NCBI RefSeq assembly: GCF_009676955.1
Contig: NZ_CP045696.1
Span: 930,001-994,000 of the forward strand
Source: Sodaliphilus pleomorphus
Lineage (GTDB): Bacteria; Bacteroidota; Bacteroidia; Bacteroidales; Muribaculaceae
Length of the DNA stretch: 64,000 bases
Reading direction: 5' to 3'
Both the position numbers and the translations under genes were made by a program. A model generated the notes under the pieces. It ran no database searches, had not been told where the DNA came from, and saw nothing but the letters and a program-made list of their open reading frames with translations. How positions within the stretch are numbered: position 1 is the first letter of the stretch; each line of letters opens with the position of its first letter. Shown in pieces: positions 1 to 6,874 of this stretch.

Positions 1-25
1 CTTTGAGTAGGAGCCACCCACACAC

Positions 26-68
26 AACCGCACGGCACCGCACGCACACAAGCGCGGTGCCGCAGTTG
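26..68. other. Inverted repeat upstream of asnS
   Basis: Arms CGGCACCGC (33-41) and GCGGTGCCG (54-62) pair, with outer CAAC (26-29) and GTTG (65-68) also pairing. No T-run follows, so it may be a leader structure or the end of an upstream transcript outside the window. A TTTG at 2-5 could be the tail of a cut-off -7 promoter element, but its upstream half is not visible. Confidence 0.3.
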
Positions 69-133
69 TAACACACACACACTCAACACACCGAGAAAAA
101 AATAAAACAAAAACACAATATTCACAACATAGT

Positions 134-1537
134 ATGGAAATACAACGAACCAAGATTGTCGACATCTTCGACCCCGCGCTTGTGGGCAAGAAGGTGTGTG
201 TGAAGGGCTGGGTGCGCACGCGCCGCGGCAACAAGCACGTGCAATTTGTCGCGCTCAACGACGGCTCGACAATCAACAACATCCAAATCGTGATCGACCT
301 CGAGAAGTTTGGCGACGAGGAGCTCAAGCCCATCACCACAGGCGCAAGCCTGCACGTCGAGGGACTGCTGGTAGAATCGCAAGGCAAGGGCCAGAATGTG
401 GAGATACAGGCCGAGAGCATCGAGATCTACGGCACAGCCGACCCTGCCGAGTACCCCCTGCAGAAGAAAGGTCACACCTTTGAGTTTCTGCGCGAGAAGG
501 CGCACCTGCGCATGCGCACCAACACCTTCGGCGCCGTGATGCGCATACGCCACCACCTGGCCTTTGCCATTCACAAGTACTTCAACGACCACGGTTTCTT
601 CTATCTCAACACGCCGCTCATCACCGAGAGCGATGCCGAGGGTGCCGGCGACATGTTTCAGGTGACCACGCTCGACCTCGACAACCTGCCCAAGACCGAC
701 GACGGCAAGGTCGACTACAGCCAGGACTTCTTCGGCAAGCACACCAGCCTCACCGTGAGCGGACAGCTCGAGGGCGAGCTGGGTGCCACGGCACTGGGCG
801 CCATCTACACCTTCGGCCCCACCTTCCGCGCCGAGCAGAGCAACACGCCCCGCCACCTGGCCGAGTTCTGGATGATAGAGCCCGAAATCGCCTTCTTGCA
901 GCTCGACGGCCTCATGGCACTCGAGGAGGACTTCATCAAGTACTGCGTGAAATATGCCCTCGACCACTGCGCCGACGACCTGGCCTTCCTCAACAAGATG
1001 ATCGACAACAGCCTCATCGAGCGGCTCGAGGGCGTGCTCAAGGAAGACTTTGTGCACCTGCCCTACACCGAGGGTGTGAAGATACTGGAAGAGGCACAGC
1101 AGAAGGGGCACAAGTTTGAGTTCCCCGTGAGCTGGGGCACCGACCTGGCCAGCGAGCATGAGCGCTACCTGGTGGAGGAACACTTCAAGAAGCCGGTGAT
1201 CATGATCAACTATCCCAAGGACATCAAGGCCTTCTACATGAAGCAGAACGACGATGGCAAGACCATGCAGGGCACCGATGTGCTCTTCCCGCAGATAGGC
1301 GAGATCATAGGCGGCTCGGTGCGTGAGGAAAACTACGACAAGCTCATGGCCGAGATCAACCGTCGCCACATGGGCACCAAGAGCCTGTGGTGGTATCTCG
1401 AGACCCGCAAGTTTGGCACTGTGCCTCACGCCGGCTTCGGTCTGGGCTTTGAGCGCCTGGTGCTCTTTGTGACGGGCATGCAGAACATACGCGACGTGAT
1501 TCCCTTCCCGCGCACGCCCAACAACGCCGAGTTTTAG
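134..1537 (+). CDS. asnS: Asparaginyl-tRNA synthetase
   Basis: Class IIb aminoacyl-tRNA synthetase that charges tRNA-Asn with asparagine in the cytoplasm; 467 residues, the usual length. An N-terminal OB-fold anticodon-binding domain (about residues 15-100, with [18 protein letters not shown] near its start) precedes the catalytic core. Motif 2 is visible as [15 protein letters not shown] from about residue 231, and motif 3 as [10 protein letters not shown] from about 434. The start ATG at 134 follows an A-rich stretch, the usual Bacteroidetes initiation context, with no Shine-Dalgarno. A strong intrinsic terminator follows at once, so the gene probably ends its own transcript. It could only be confused with AspRS/AsnRS relatives; the length and the compact OB domain favour AsnS. 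Confidence 0.97.
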   Translation: MEIQRTKIVDIFDPALVGKKVCVKGWVRTRRGNKHVQFVALNDGSTINNIQIVIDLEKFGDEELKPITTGASLHVEGLLVESQGKGQNVEIQAESIEIYGTADPAEYPLQKKGHTFEFLREKAHLRMRTNTFGAVMRIRHHLAFAIHKYFNDHGFFYLNTPLITESDAEGAGDMFQVTTLDLDNLPKTDDGKVDYSQDFFGKHTSLTVSGQLEGELGATALGAIYTFGPTFRAEQSNTPRHLAEFWMIEPEIAFLQLDGLMALEEDFIKYCVKYALDHCADDLAFLNKMIDNSLIERLEGVLKEDFVHLPYTEGVKILEEAQQKGHKFEFPVSWGTDLASEHERYLVEEHFKKPVIMINYPKDIKAFYMKQNDDGKTMQGTDVLFPQIGEIIGGSVREENYDKLMAEINRRHMGTKSLWWYLETRKFGTVPHAGFGLGFERLVLFVTGMQNIRDVIPFPRTPNNAEF

Positions 1538-1565
1538 ATTCACATTCTTATCAATATTGCTCATC

Positions 1566-1604
1566 GAGGCAGCCATGGCAAGAACGGCCATGGCTGCCTC
1601 TTTT
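1566..1604 (+). terminator. Intrinsic terminator after asnS
   Basis: A 14-bp perfect stem (1566-1579 with 1587-1600, GAGGCAGCCATGGC arm) with a 7-base loop is followed by TTTT and a T-rich stretch, about 30 bases after the asnS stop. Confidence 0.85.
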
Positions 1605-1920
1605 CTTTACAGCATCAATCAAAAAAAAGAGAATTTATTTCCTGCCTCATCGTTGTGTAGCCCGTTTTTCACAATGCCCCCGTCGTTGCGGCAAAAAGAA
1701 ACAAGAGGAAGACGAAAAGACAAAAAGTAAACAGTTTATAATTCTGAAATATCAAAGAATAGTAAAAATATAATTCTGTGTTTTATCTATTTTGCAGACA
1801 ATATATAAATTATTTACTTATTTCATCAGAACTATTGCACGGCATGATTATTTGATAGAACTTTGCAATGTCGAAATGATAAAAACGCAATCTATAACAA
1901 ACATAAAAAAAGACAACAAT
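1605..1920. other. Gene-free stretch upstream of metY
   Basis: About 320 A+T-rich bases between the asnS terminator and metY. I see a candidate metY promoter (1835-1865) and no credible small gene. I looked for a SAM or other methionine-related riboswitch fold and did not recognise one. An in-frame TTG at 1792 would extend metY upstream, but the extra residues are unlike the family. Confidence 0.5.
1835..1865 (+). promoter_or_regulatory. Candidate metY promoter
   Basis: TTG at 1835-1837, 20 bases, then GAACTTTG at 1858-1865: one mismatch from the Bacteroidetes TAnnTTTG -7 element at correct spacing. Predicted start near 1872, leader about 50 bases. Confidence 0.5.
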
Positions 1921-3216
1921 ATGAGCAACGAGAACAAGAAACTGCATTTTGAGACTCTGCAACTGCATGTGGGCCAAGAAGAGGCCGACCCTGTGACCAA
2001 CAGCCGCGCCGTGCCCATCTACCAGACTACAAGCTATGTGTTCAACAACTGCCAGCACGGCGCCGACCGCTTCGGGCTGCGCGATGCAGGCAACATATAC
2101 GGCCGCTTGACCAACTCGACACAAGACGTGTTTGAAAAACGTGTGGCCGCCCTCGAAGGGGGCACCGCCGCACTGGCACTGGCCAGCGGCGCCGCAGCTG
2201 TGACCTACAGCCTGCTCAACGTGGCCCAGGCCGGCGACCACGTGATTGCCGCCGACAACCTCTACGGCGGCACCACCAACCTGCTGGAGCACACACTGAG
2301 CCAGTATGGCATCGAGACCACACTGGTCGACCCTGCCGACTTCGATGCCGTAGAGGCCGCCTTCAAGCCCAACACCAAGGCGGTGCTCATCGAGACCTTC
2401 GGCAACCCCAACTCGAGCGTGACCGACATCGACAAGATTGCCGCCATTGCCCACAAGCACGACACGATAGTCATCGTCGACAACACCTTCGGCACGCCCT
2501 ATCTCATACGTCCCATCGAGCACGGAGCCAATGTGGTGGTGCACAGCGCCACCAAGTTTATTGGCGGGCACGGCAGCTCGCTGGGCGGTGTGATAGTCGA
2601 CGGGGGCAACTTCGACTACAAGGCCAATGCCGCCAAGTACCCCACCCTGGGCAAGCCCGAGCCCAGCTATCACGGGGCCGTGTTTGCCGACGTGGCCGGC
2701 GGGGCAGCCTTTGTGACCCGCGTGCGTGCCGTGCTGCTGCGCGACACTGGCGCCACCATCTCGCCGTTCAACGCCTGGATACTGCTGCAGGGCCTCGAGA
2801 CCCTGAGCTTGCGCGTGGAGCGTCACGTGTCCAATGCCCTGAAGGTGGTCGACTTTCTCTCCAAGCACCCCAAGGTGGCCCGTGTCAACCATCCGTCGCT
2901 GCCCTCGCACCCCGACCACGAGCTCTACAAGAAACTGTTTCCCAACGGTGCGGGCGTGATCTTCACCTTCGACATCAAGGGCGGGCAGGCCGAGGCCTGG
3001 CGTTTTATCGACCACTTGAAGATATTCTCGCTGCTGGCCAACGTGGCCGACGTGAAGTCGCTGGTCATCCACCCGGCCACCACCACCCACTCCCAGCTGT
3101 CGGCCCAGGAGCTGGAAGAGCAGCACATCTATCCCTCTACCGTGCGCTTGAGCATAGGCACCGAGCACATCGACGACATCATCGACGACTTGCGGCAGGC
3201 CTTCGAGTACGTGTAA
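1921..3216 (+). CDS. metY: O-acetylhomoserine aminocarboxypropyltransferase (sulfhydrylase)
   Basis: PLP-dependent Cys/Met metabolism enzyme that makes homocysteine (or methionine) from O-acetylhomoserine and sulfide (or methanethiol) in the cytoplasm. I start at ATG 1921 (MSNENKKLHFETLQLHVGQ), which gives 431 residues, the normal MetY length. Upstream in-frame codons add non-conserved sequence. The N-terminal ETLQLHVGQ is typical of MetY. The Schiff-base lysine sits in HSATKFIGGHG at about residue 212. The C-terminal segment contains the family's SLVIHPATTTHSQL signature. It appears to be transcribed alone: a terminator lies upstream and a long hairpin follows before a convergent gene. Cystathionine gamma-synthase is the alternative family, but length and N-terminus fit MetY better. 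Confidence 0.95.
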   Translation: MSNENKKLHFETLQLHVGQEEADPVTNSRAVPIYQTTSYVFNNCQHGADRFGLRDAGNIYGRLTNSTQDVFEKRVAALEGGTAALALASGAAAVTYSLLNVAQAGDHVIAADNLYGGTTNLLEHTLSQYGIETTLVDPADFDAVEAAFKPNTKAVLIETFGNPNSSVTDIDKIAAIAHKHDTIVIVDNTFGTPYLIRPIEHGANVVVHSATKFIGGHGSSLGGVIVDGGNFDYKANAAKYPTLGKPEPSYHGAVFADVAGGAAFVTRVRAVLLRDTGATISPFNAWILLQGLETLSLRVERHVSNALKVVDFLSKHPKVARVNHPSLPSHPDHELYKKLFPNGAGVIFTFDIKGGQAEAWRFIDHLKIFSLLANVADVKSLVIHPATTTHSQLSAQELEEQHIYPSTVRLSIGTEHIDDIIDDLRQAFEYV

Positions 3217-3246
3217 ACAGGGCGCTGCACACACACACTACAAACT

Positions 3247-3284
3247 AAGCCTCACCCTCTGGCTGCAACCAGAAGGTGAGGCTT
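3247..3284. terminator. Hairpin between convergent metY and SRPBCC gene
   Basis: AAGCCTCACC (3247-3256) pairs with GGTGAGGCTT (3275-3284), with an inner TCTGG/CCAGA stem and a 6-base loop. It lies between convergent genes and could serve both. The T-tracts are weak. Confidence 0.6.
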
Positions 3285-3312
3285 GTATTATGTGTGCGCC
3301 GCGCGGGCGAGG

Positions 3313-3750
3313 CTACATGTTTTTGTAGGGCAGCTTGGAGAGCATTTCGCCAAACTGCTTGGCGCCGCGCTCGAGCTGCGGGCCCACCATGGCCTTGATA
3401 AACACAGGCACGTCGAGCTGGAGCTCGGCCTGGGAGCGCGTGGTGTTGTCGTCGACCGGCTCCAGGTTGATAACCAGGCTGAAGTTGACAGGCGCCTGCG
3501 CCGCGGCATAGGTTATCATCGTGGGCTCCACCTTCTGGGCCACAACCAGCTTAACCGGCCCCATGGGCGACTCGATGGTGATGGCATCGGCGTCGAAGGT
3601 CACCTTTTTCAGGTTCTCCCTGGCGTCGTCGGCCAGGCTGTCGACGTTGGCATCGATAGTTTTCTTGAACGACGACGGGTCGCTGAGCTTGCTATATACC
3701 GTCGCAATGTCGCACGCGATGAGCTGCGGGTCACTTTTATAAGAACTCAT
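3313..3750 (-). CDS. SRPBCC (START-like) family protein
   Basis: A 145-residue protein matching the SRPBCC/polyketide-cyclase-like pattern found singly in Bacteroidetes: an N-terminal strand (MSSYKSDPQLIAC), then the SKLSDPSSF segment, alternating strands through TITYAAAQAPVNFSL-type sequence, and a C-terminal amphipathic helix (LERGAKQFGEMLSKLPY). This fold binds hydrophobic ligands in a deep cavity. No catalytic residue can be named and the ligand is unknown. There is no signal peptide, so it is probably cytoplasmic. It lies 77 bases downstream of pyrE on the same strand and may be co-transcribed or use a promoter near the palindrome at 3777-3790. Confidence 0.75.
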   Translation of the reverse strand: MSSYKSDPQLIACDIATVYSKLSDPSSFKKTIDANVDSLADDARENLKKVTFDADAITIESPMGPVKLVVAQKVEPTMITYAAAQAPVNFSLVINLEPVDDNTTRSQAELQLDVPVFIKAMVGPQLERGAKQFGEMLSKLPYKNM

Positions 3751-3776
3751 TATTATATTATATAGTTTTTTACTCG

Positions 3777-3790
3777 TTGTTTATAAACAA
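3777..3790. promoter_or_regulatory. Perfect 14-bp palindrome between pyrE and the SRPBCC gene
   Basis: TTGTTTATAAACAA is a perfect two-fold palindrome in the A+T-rich 77-base gap. It may be a protein-binding site ahead of the SRPBCC gene. Function is inferred only from symmetry and position. Confidence 0.35.
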
Positions 3791-3827
3791 AATGAAAACC
3801 AGCATCGATGGCACAGCGGCGCCGGGG

Positions 3828-4475
3828 CTATTCAATGTCCAGGTCGGGAGTCCAGTGGGCGGGATCCTCGCGCCACTTCTGCAGGGCCTTCTCGTCGCTC
3901 TCCTTGATGTAGTTGGTAGCAATTGCAGCCTTTATCATCGAGCTGTAGTTGCTTATGGTGAGCAGCTTCACGCCAGCCTTCTCAAAGGCCTCGGTGGCAA
4001 TCGGGAACTCATAGGTGAAAATAGCCACCATGCCCACGACCTCGCCGCCGGCATCGGCCACAGCTTGTGCAGCCTTGAGGCTGCTCTTGCCTGTCGAGAC
4101 CAGGTCTTCTACAATCACTACCTTCTGGCCAGGCTTGATGTTGCCCTCAATCAGGTTCTCCAGACCGTGGTCCTTGGGTGTGGAGCGAATGTAGACAAAC
4201 GGCAGTCCCAGCGTGTCGGCCACCAGTGCGCCCTGTGCAATCGCTCCAGTAGCCACGCCGGCCACCACCTCGGCATCGCCGAAGTTCTCCAGGATGAGAC
4301 GCGATAGCTCCACCTTGATAAAGTTGCGCAGCTCGGGATAGGAGAGCGTCTTGCGATTGTCGGTGTAGATGGGCGAGTTCCAGCCTGAGGCCCAGGTGAA
4401 CGGATTGTCGGGCTGAAGCTTGATAGCACTGATTTTCAGTAATTTCTCAGCAAGAAGAAGGTCTAATTTTTTCAT
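3828..4475 (-). CDS. pyrE: Orotate phosphoribosyltransferase
   Basis: Converts orotate and PRPP to orotidine monophosphate in de novo pyrimidine synthesis. The product has 215 residues, normal for PyrE. I start at ATG 4475 (MKKLDLLLAEKLLKISAIKL); a more upstream in-frame ATG at 4541 adds 22 residues that would overlap the predicted promoter. The substrate segment (FTWASGWNSPIYTDNR) is near residues 27-41, and the PRPP-binding loop VVIVEDLVSTGKSS spans about 119-132. It has its own consensus promoter in the 113-base gap after recX, so it need not be co-transcribed with recX. Confidence 0.96.
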   Translation of the reverse strand: MKKLDLLLAEKLLKISAIKLQPDNPFTWASGWNSPIYTDNRKTLSYPELRNFIKVELSRLILENFGDAEVVAGVATGAIAQGALVADTLGLPFVYIRSTPKDHGLENLIEGNIKPGQKVVIVEDLVSTGKSSLKAAQAVADAGGEVVGMVAIFTYEFPIATEAFEKAGVKLLTISNYSSMIKAAIATNYIKESDEKALQKWREDPAHWTPDLDIE

Positions 4476-4517
4476 GAGTGTAATGTTTTGTATCGATAGA
4501 TTGCTAATTACATTGTG

Positions 4518-4549
4518 CAAAATTACAAAAAACTTGCCCATTGAGGCAA
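4518..4549 (-). promoter_or_regulatory. pyrE promoter
   Basis: On the minus strand: TTG (4549-4547), 21 bases, TAATTTTG (4525-4518), the Bacteroidetes sigma-ABfr consensus. Predicted start near 4511, leader about 36 bases. The -33 element lies in the inverted repeat at 4545-4558. Confidence 0.75.
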
Positions 4550-4558
4550 CCTGTTGCC
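4545..4558. promoter_or_regulatory. Inverted repeat over the pyrE -33 element
   Basis: GGCAAC and GTTGCC arms separated by two bases. The left arm covers the -33 TTG of the pyrE promoter, a position where a bound dimer would block transcription. Also readable as a very short hairpin, but a two-base loop is unlikely to fold. Confidence 0.4.
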
Positions 4559-4588
4559 ATTAAAAAAGCATTAGAACCTGGAAAAACG

Positions 4589-5080
4589 TCAGCTTTTGCT
4601 GCCGGTTGTGGCCATGAAGGCATCGACGGCAGGATATATCGCATCGGGCTCATAGCCGCGGCTGGCAGCCAAGCGCAATAGAGCGGCACGGGCCAGGCGG
4701 GGGTCCTTGCCGGCCACGTCGCGCCACTTGTCGCGCAAGAGCTTGTCGATGTGCTCACGGTAACGGGCCGCATCGATCTCGGCAAGGGCCGCATCGATGG
4801 CCGTCTGGCCCACCCCCTTGCTCTTGAGCATGAAGGCGATCTTGATGCGGCCCCAGCCGTTGAAGTTAAACTTGTCGCGGCAGTAGGCTCGGGCATAGCG
4901 CTGCTCGTCGAGAAAGTGCTCGTCCTGCAGGCGCTCGATGACCTGTGCAGCACTGGCCGGGGTGAGGCCCCAGGCCAGCAGCTTGGCCCGCACATCGATC
5001 TCGGCCTGCTCGCTGCGGGCGCACAAGGCGGCGGCTCGCGTGAGTGCAGCCTCGGCACTGAGTGGTTTTTTCATCTTCAT
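4589..5080 (-). CDS. recX: Regulatory protein RecX
   Basis: A 163-residue all-helical protein of the RecX family, which binds RecA filaments and inhibits or modulates recombination and LexA cleavage. Visible family features are the three-helix repeats: an N-terminal ALTRAAALCARSEQAEIDVRAKL segment, the central HFLDEQRYARAYCRDKFNFNGWGRIKIAFML segment (the classic F.n/D..r.a......R/K..G...I...L pattern) and a C-terminal repeat. The start at 5080 follows a TAACTTTG element on the minus strand by 28 bases. It lies in the prmC-comF-recX-pyrE run but has its own probable promoter. Confidence 0.88.
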   Translation of the reverse strand: MKMKKPLSAEAALTRAAALCARSEQAEIDVRAKLLAWGLTPASAAQVIERLQDEHFLDEQRYARAYCRDKFNFNGWGRIKIAFMLKSKGVGQTAIDAALAEIDAARYREHIDKLLRDKWRDVAGKDPRLARAALLRLAASRGYEPDAIYPAVDAFMATTGSKS

Positions 5081-5108
5081 TGTAGTGTGTGTGTGTGCAA
5101 TTGTTGCG

Positions 5109-5116
5109 CAAAGTTA
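5109..5116 (-). promoter_or_regulatory. Probable recX -7 element
   Basis: TAACTTTG on the minus strand, 28 bases before the recX ATG. No TTG is seen at the expected -33 position, so this is a partial match. Confidence 0.5.
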
Positions 5117-5151
5117 CACAAAAATTTCCAGGCTGCTCAGCCAGCGTGATG

Positions 5152-5859
5152 TCACTGCAGGCGTGCGGCTGCCAAGGTGAAAAGCGAAATCTTGATGCCG
5201 GGGATGTGTGCAAGCGTCTCGGCGCAGGTGAGCAAGGTTGCTCCTGTGGTCACCACATCGTCGACAATCATCACCCACTTGCCCCTGAGCTCCTGGCTGG
5301 CCTCGGGAATGGCGGCATAGAGCCCCTGCGAGCTGCGGTAGCGGTCGTAGGCCCCCTTGTGCGTGAGCGTAGCATGGGGCTTCACTGCCTCGATGGCCTC
5401 GTAGATGGCAATGCCGGTGTAGTCGCTCAGGCCCTGTGCCAGATAGTCGCTCTGGTTGTAGCCGCGCCTGGCGAGCTTGAAGGCGTGCAGCGGCACAGGC
5501 ACGAGATAGTCGACACCGTTCCAAATGCCGCTTGGGGCCATGTCGCAGGCAGCACGGCGGGCAAGCCAGCGCCCCATTTTGGGCATGTTGCGATACTTGA
5601 TGTCGTGCACAATAGCGGCATAGGGATCCTGCTTCTCATAGTAGAAATAGGCCGCAGCACGCTCGATGGGAGTCTTGCCGGCAAAGTGCTGCTCCATGAC
5701 GTTGAAGTCGATACTCTCGTAGTGGGTGCGCGGCAACTGCATGAGACAGCTGCGGCACAGGTAGGGCTCGTCGCTCCCGAGCGTGGCACCGCACACGGGG
5801 CACACCCGCGGCAGCAACACGTCGGTCAGGGCAGTCACGATATGGCTCAGCTTGCTCAT
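5152..5859 (-). CDS. comF: ComF family phosphoribosyltransferase-like protein
   Basis: A 235-residue ComF/GntX-type protein. Near the N-terminus is a four-cysteine zinc-ribbon pattern, CPVCGATLG...YLCRSCL (from about residue 20). The C-terminal half is a type I phosphoribosyltransferase domain with the PRPP loop WVMIVDDVVTTGATLLTC. ComF proteins take part in DNA uptake in naturally competent bacteria; here that role is inference from family only. The start ATG at 5859 lies 21 bases after the prmC stop, so the two are probably one transcript. Confidence 0.9.
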   Translation of the reverse strand: MSKLSHIVTALTDVLLPRVCPVCGATLGSDEPYLCRSCLMQLPRTHYESIDFNVMEQHFAGKTPIERAAAYFYYEKQDPYAAIVHDIKYRNMPKMGRWLARRAACDMAPSGIWNGVDYLVPVPLHAFKLARRGYNQSDYLAQGLSDYTGIAIYEAIEAVKPHATLTHKGAYDRYRSSQGLYAAIPEASQELRGKWVMIVDDVVTTGATLLTCAETLAHIPGIKISLFTLAAARLQ

Positions 5860-5880
5860 CGTCGTCGTCGAGGTCGGGGC

Positions 5881-6723
5881 TCACATAGTGGCCCAGGCAT
5901 AGCGCCAGCGGCCATACTGGTCGCGGGCAACAGCCGCATCGTGCAGCCCGGCGTCGTGCAGCAACTGCTGCACCTGGCGACCGAAGCGCTGGTTGATTTC
6001 GAGATAGAGTTTTCCGCCCGGCTTGAGGCTGGCGGCGGCATAGCGGGCTATGGCGCGGTAAAAGAGCAAGGGGTCGTCGTCGGGCACAAAGAGGGCGCTG
6101 GCCGGCTCATAGTCGAGCACATTGGGCGCAATGGCCGCTTTCTCGCTCTGGCACACGTAGGGCGGATTGCTCACCACGATGTCCCAGGCCATCGGCTCGG
6201 GCGGCATGTTGAGCATGTCCTGCTGGCGAAAGTCGACACGCGTGTGCAGCGAGCGGGCATTGCCCTGCGCCACCTGCAGGGCCGCAGCACTGTTGTCGAC
6301 AGCGGTGACGTGGGCATACTTGAGAGCACGCGCCAGCGAGACAGCAATGCAGCCGCTGCCTGTGCCCAGGTCGATGACGTTGAGGTCGCTCGCGGGGTTC
6401 TGGTCGACGATCATGTCGACAAGCAGCTCGGTCTCGGGCCGCGGGATGAGCGTGGCCTCGGTCACCTTGAACTCGTGGCCGTGAAACCGCGCATGGCCCA
6501 GGATGTACTGCAACGGCTCGTGCTTGAGCAGTCGTGTCGTGATGGCCTCGATGCGCCCTGCCAGCACATCGTCCTGCTCAAAGGTGCCACGCAGCACCAC
6601 ATCGACAGGGCTGTAGTGCAGCACGTCGCCCAGCACGAGGTTGACGACGGCGTTGAGCTCCTGCGGCTCAAAGGTGTCCTTGAGCCGGGCACGCATGCGG
6701 GCAACAATCTCATCGGTAGTCAT
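5881..6723 (-). CDS. prmC: Peptide chain release factor N5-glutamine methyltransferase
   Basis: Methylates the glutamine of the GGQ motif in release factors RF1 and RF2 using S-adenosylmethionine. With ATG 6723 (MTTDEIVARMRARLKD) the product has 280 residues, the normal length. An N-terminal helical domain precedes the Rossmann methyltransferase fold. The SAM loop VIDLGTGSGCIAVSLA and the catalytic NPPY (in DIVVSNPPYVC) are both intact. The ATG lies only seven bases after a perfect TAACTTTG -7 element, so the mRNA may be leaderless or nearly so. The next gene, comF, follows by 21 bases. Confidence 0.95.
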   Translation of the reverse strand: MTTDEIVARMRARLKDTFEPQELNAVVNLVLGDVLHYSPVDVVLRGTFEQDDVLAGRIEAITTRLLKHEPLQYILGHARFHGHEFKVTEATLIPRPETELLVDMIVDQNPASDLNVIDLGTGSGCIAVSLARALKYAHVTAVDNSAAALQVAQGNARSLHTRVDFRQQDMLNMPPEPMAWDIVVSNPPYVCQSEKAAIAPNVLDYEPASALFVPDDDPLLFYRAIARYAAASLKPGGKLYLEINQRFGRQVQQLLHDAGLHDAAVARDQYGRWRYAWATM

Positions 6724-6729
6724 AATGCA

Positions 6730-6737
6730 CAAAGTTA
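6730..6737 (-). promoter_or_regulatory. prmC -7 element
   Basis: TAACTTTG on the minus strand, with the prmC ATG beginning seven bases downstream. No -33 TTG at the standard spacing is visible. Confidence 0.55.
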
Positions 6738-6874
6738 GGAATTTCAGCTCACTTGACCCAGCAACGGGAGTTAAAGAAGTGAAAAACGGGCGCCGGGGGC
6801 GTCCACTTTTGCTTCTTGACCCAGGCACTGGCGCGGTGCTACTTTTACAGCGCGAAAACAAAACCAGCACAGCC

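Noticed and set aside
1538..1920. Possible SAM or other riboswitch before metY
   Set aside because: No recognisable riboswitch core or paired elements were found; the sequence is plain A+T-rich with a likely promoter.
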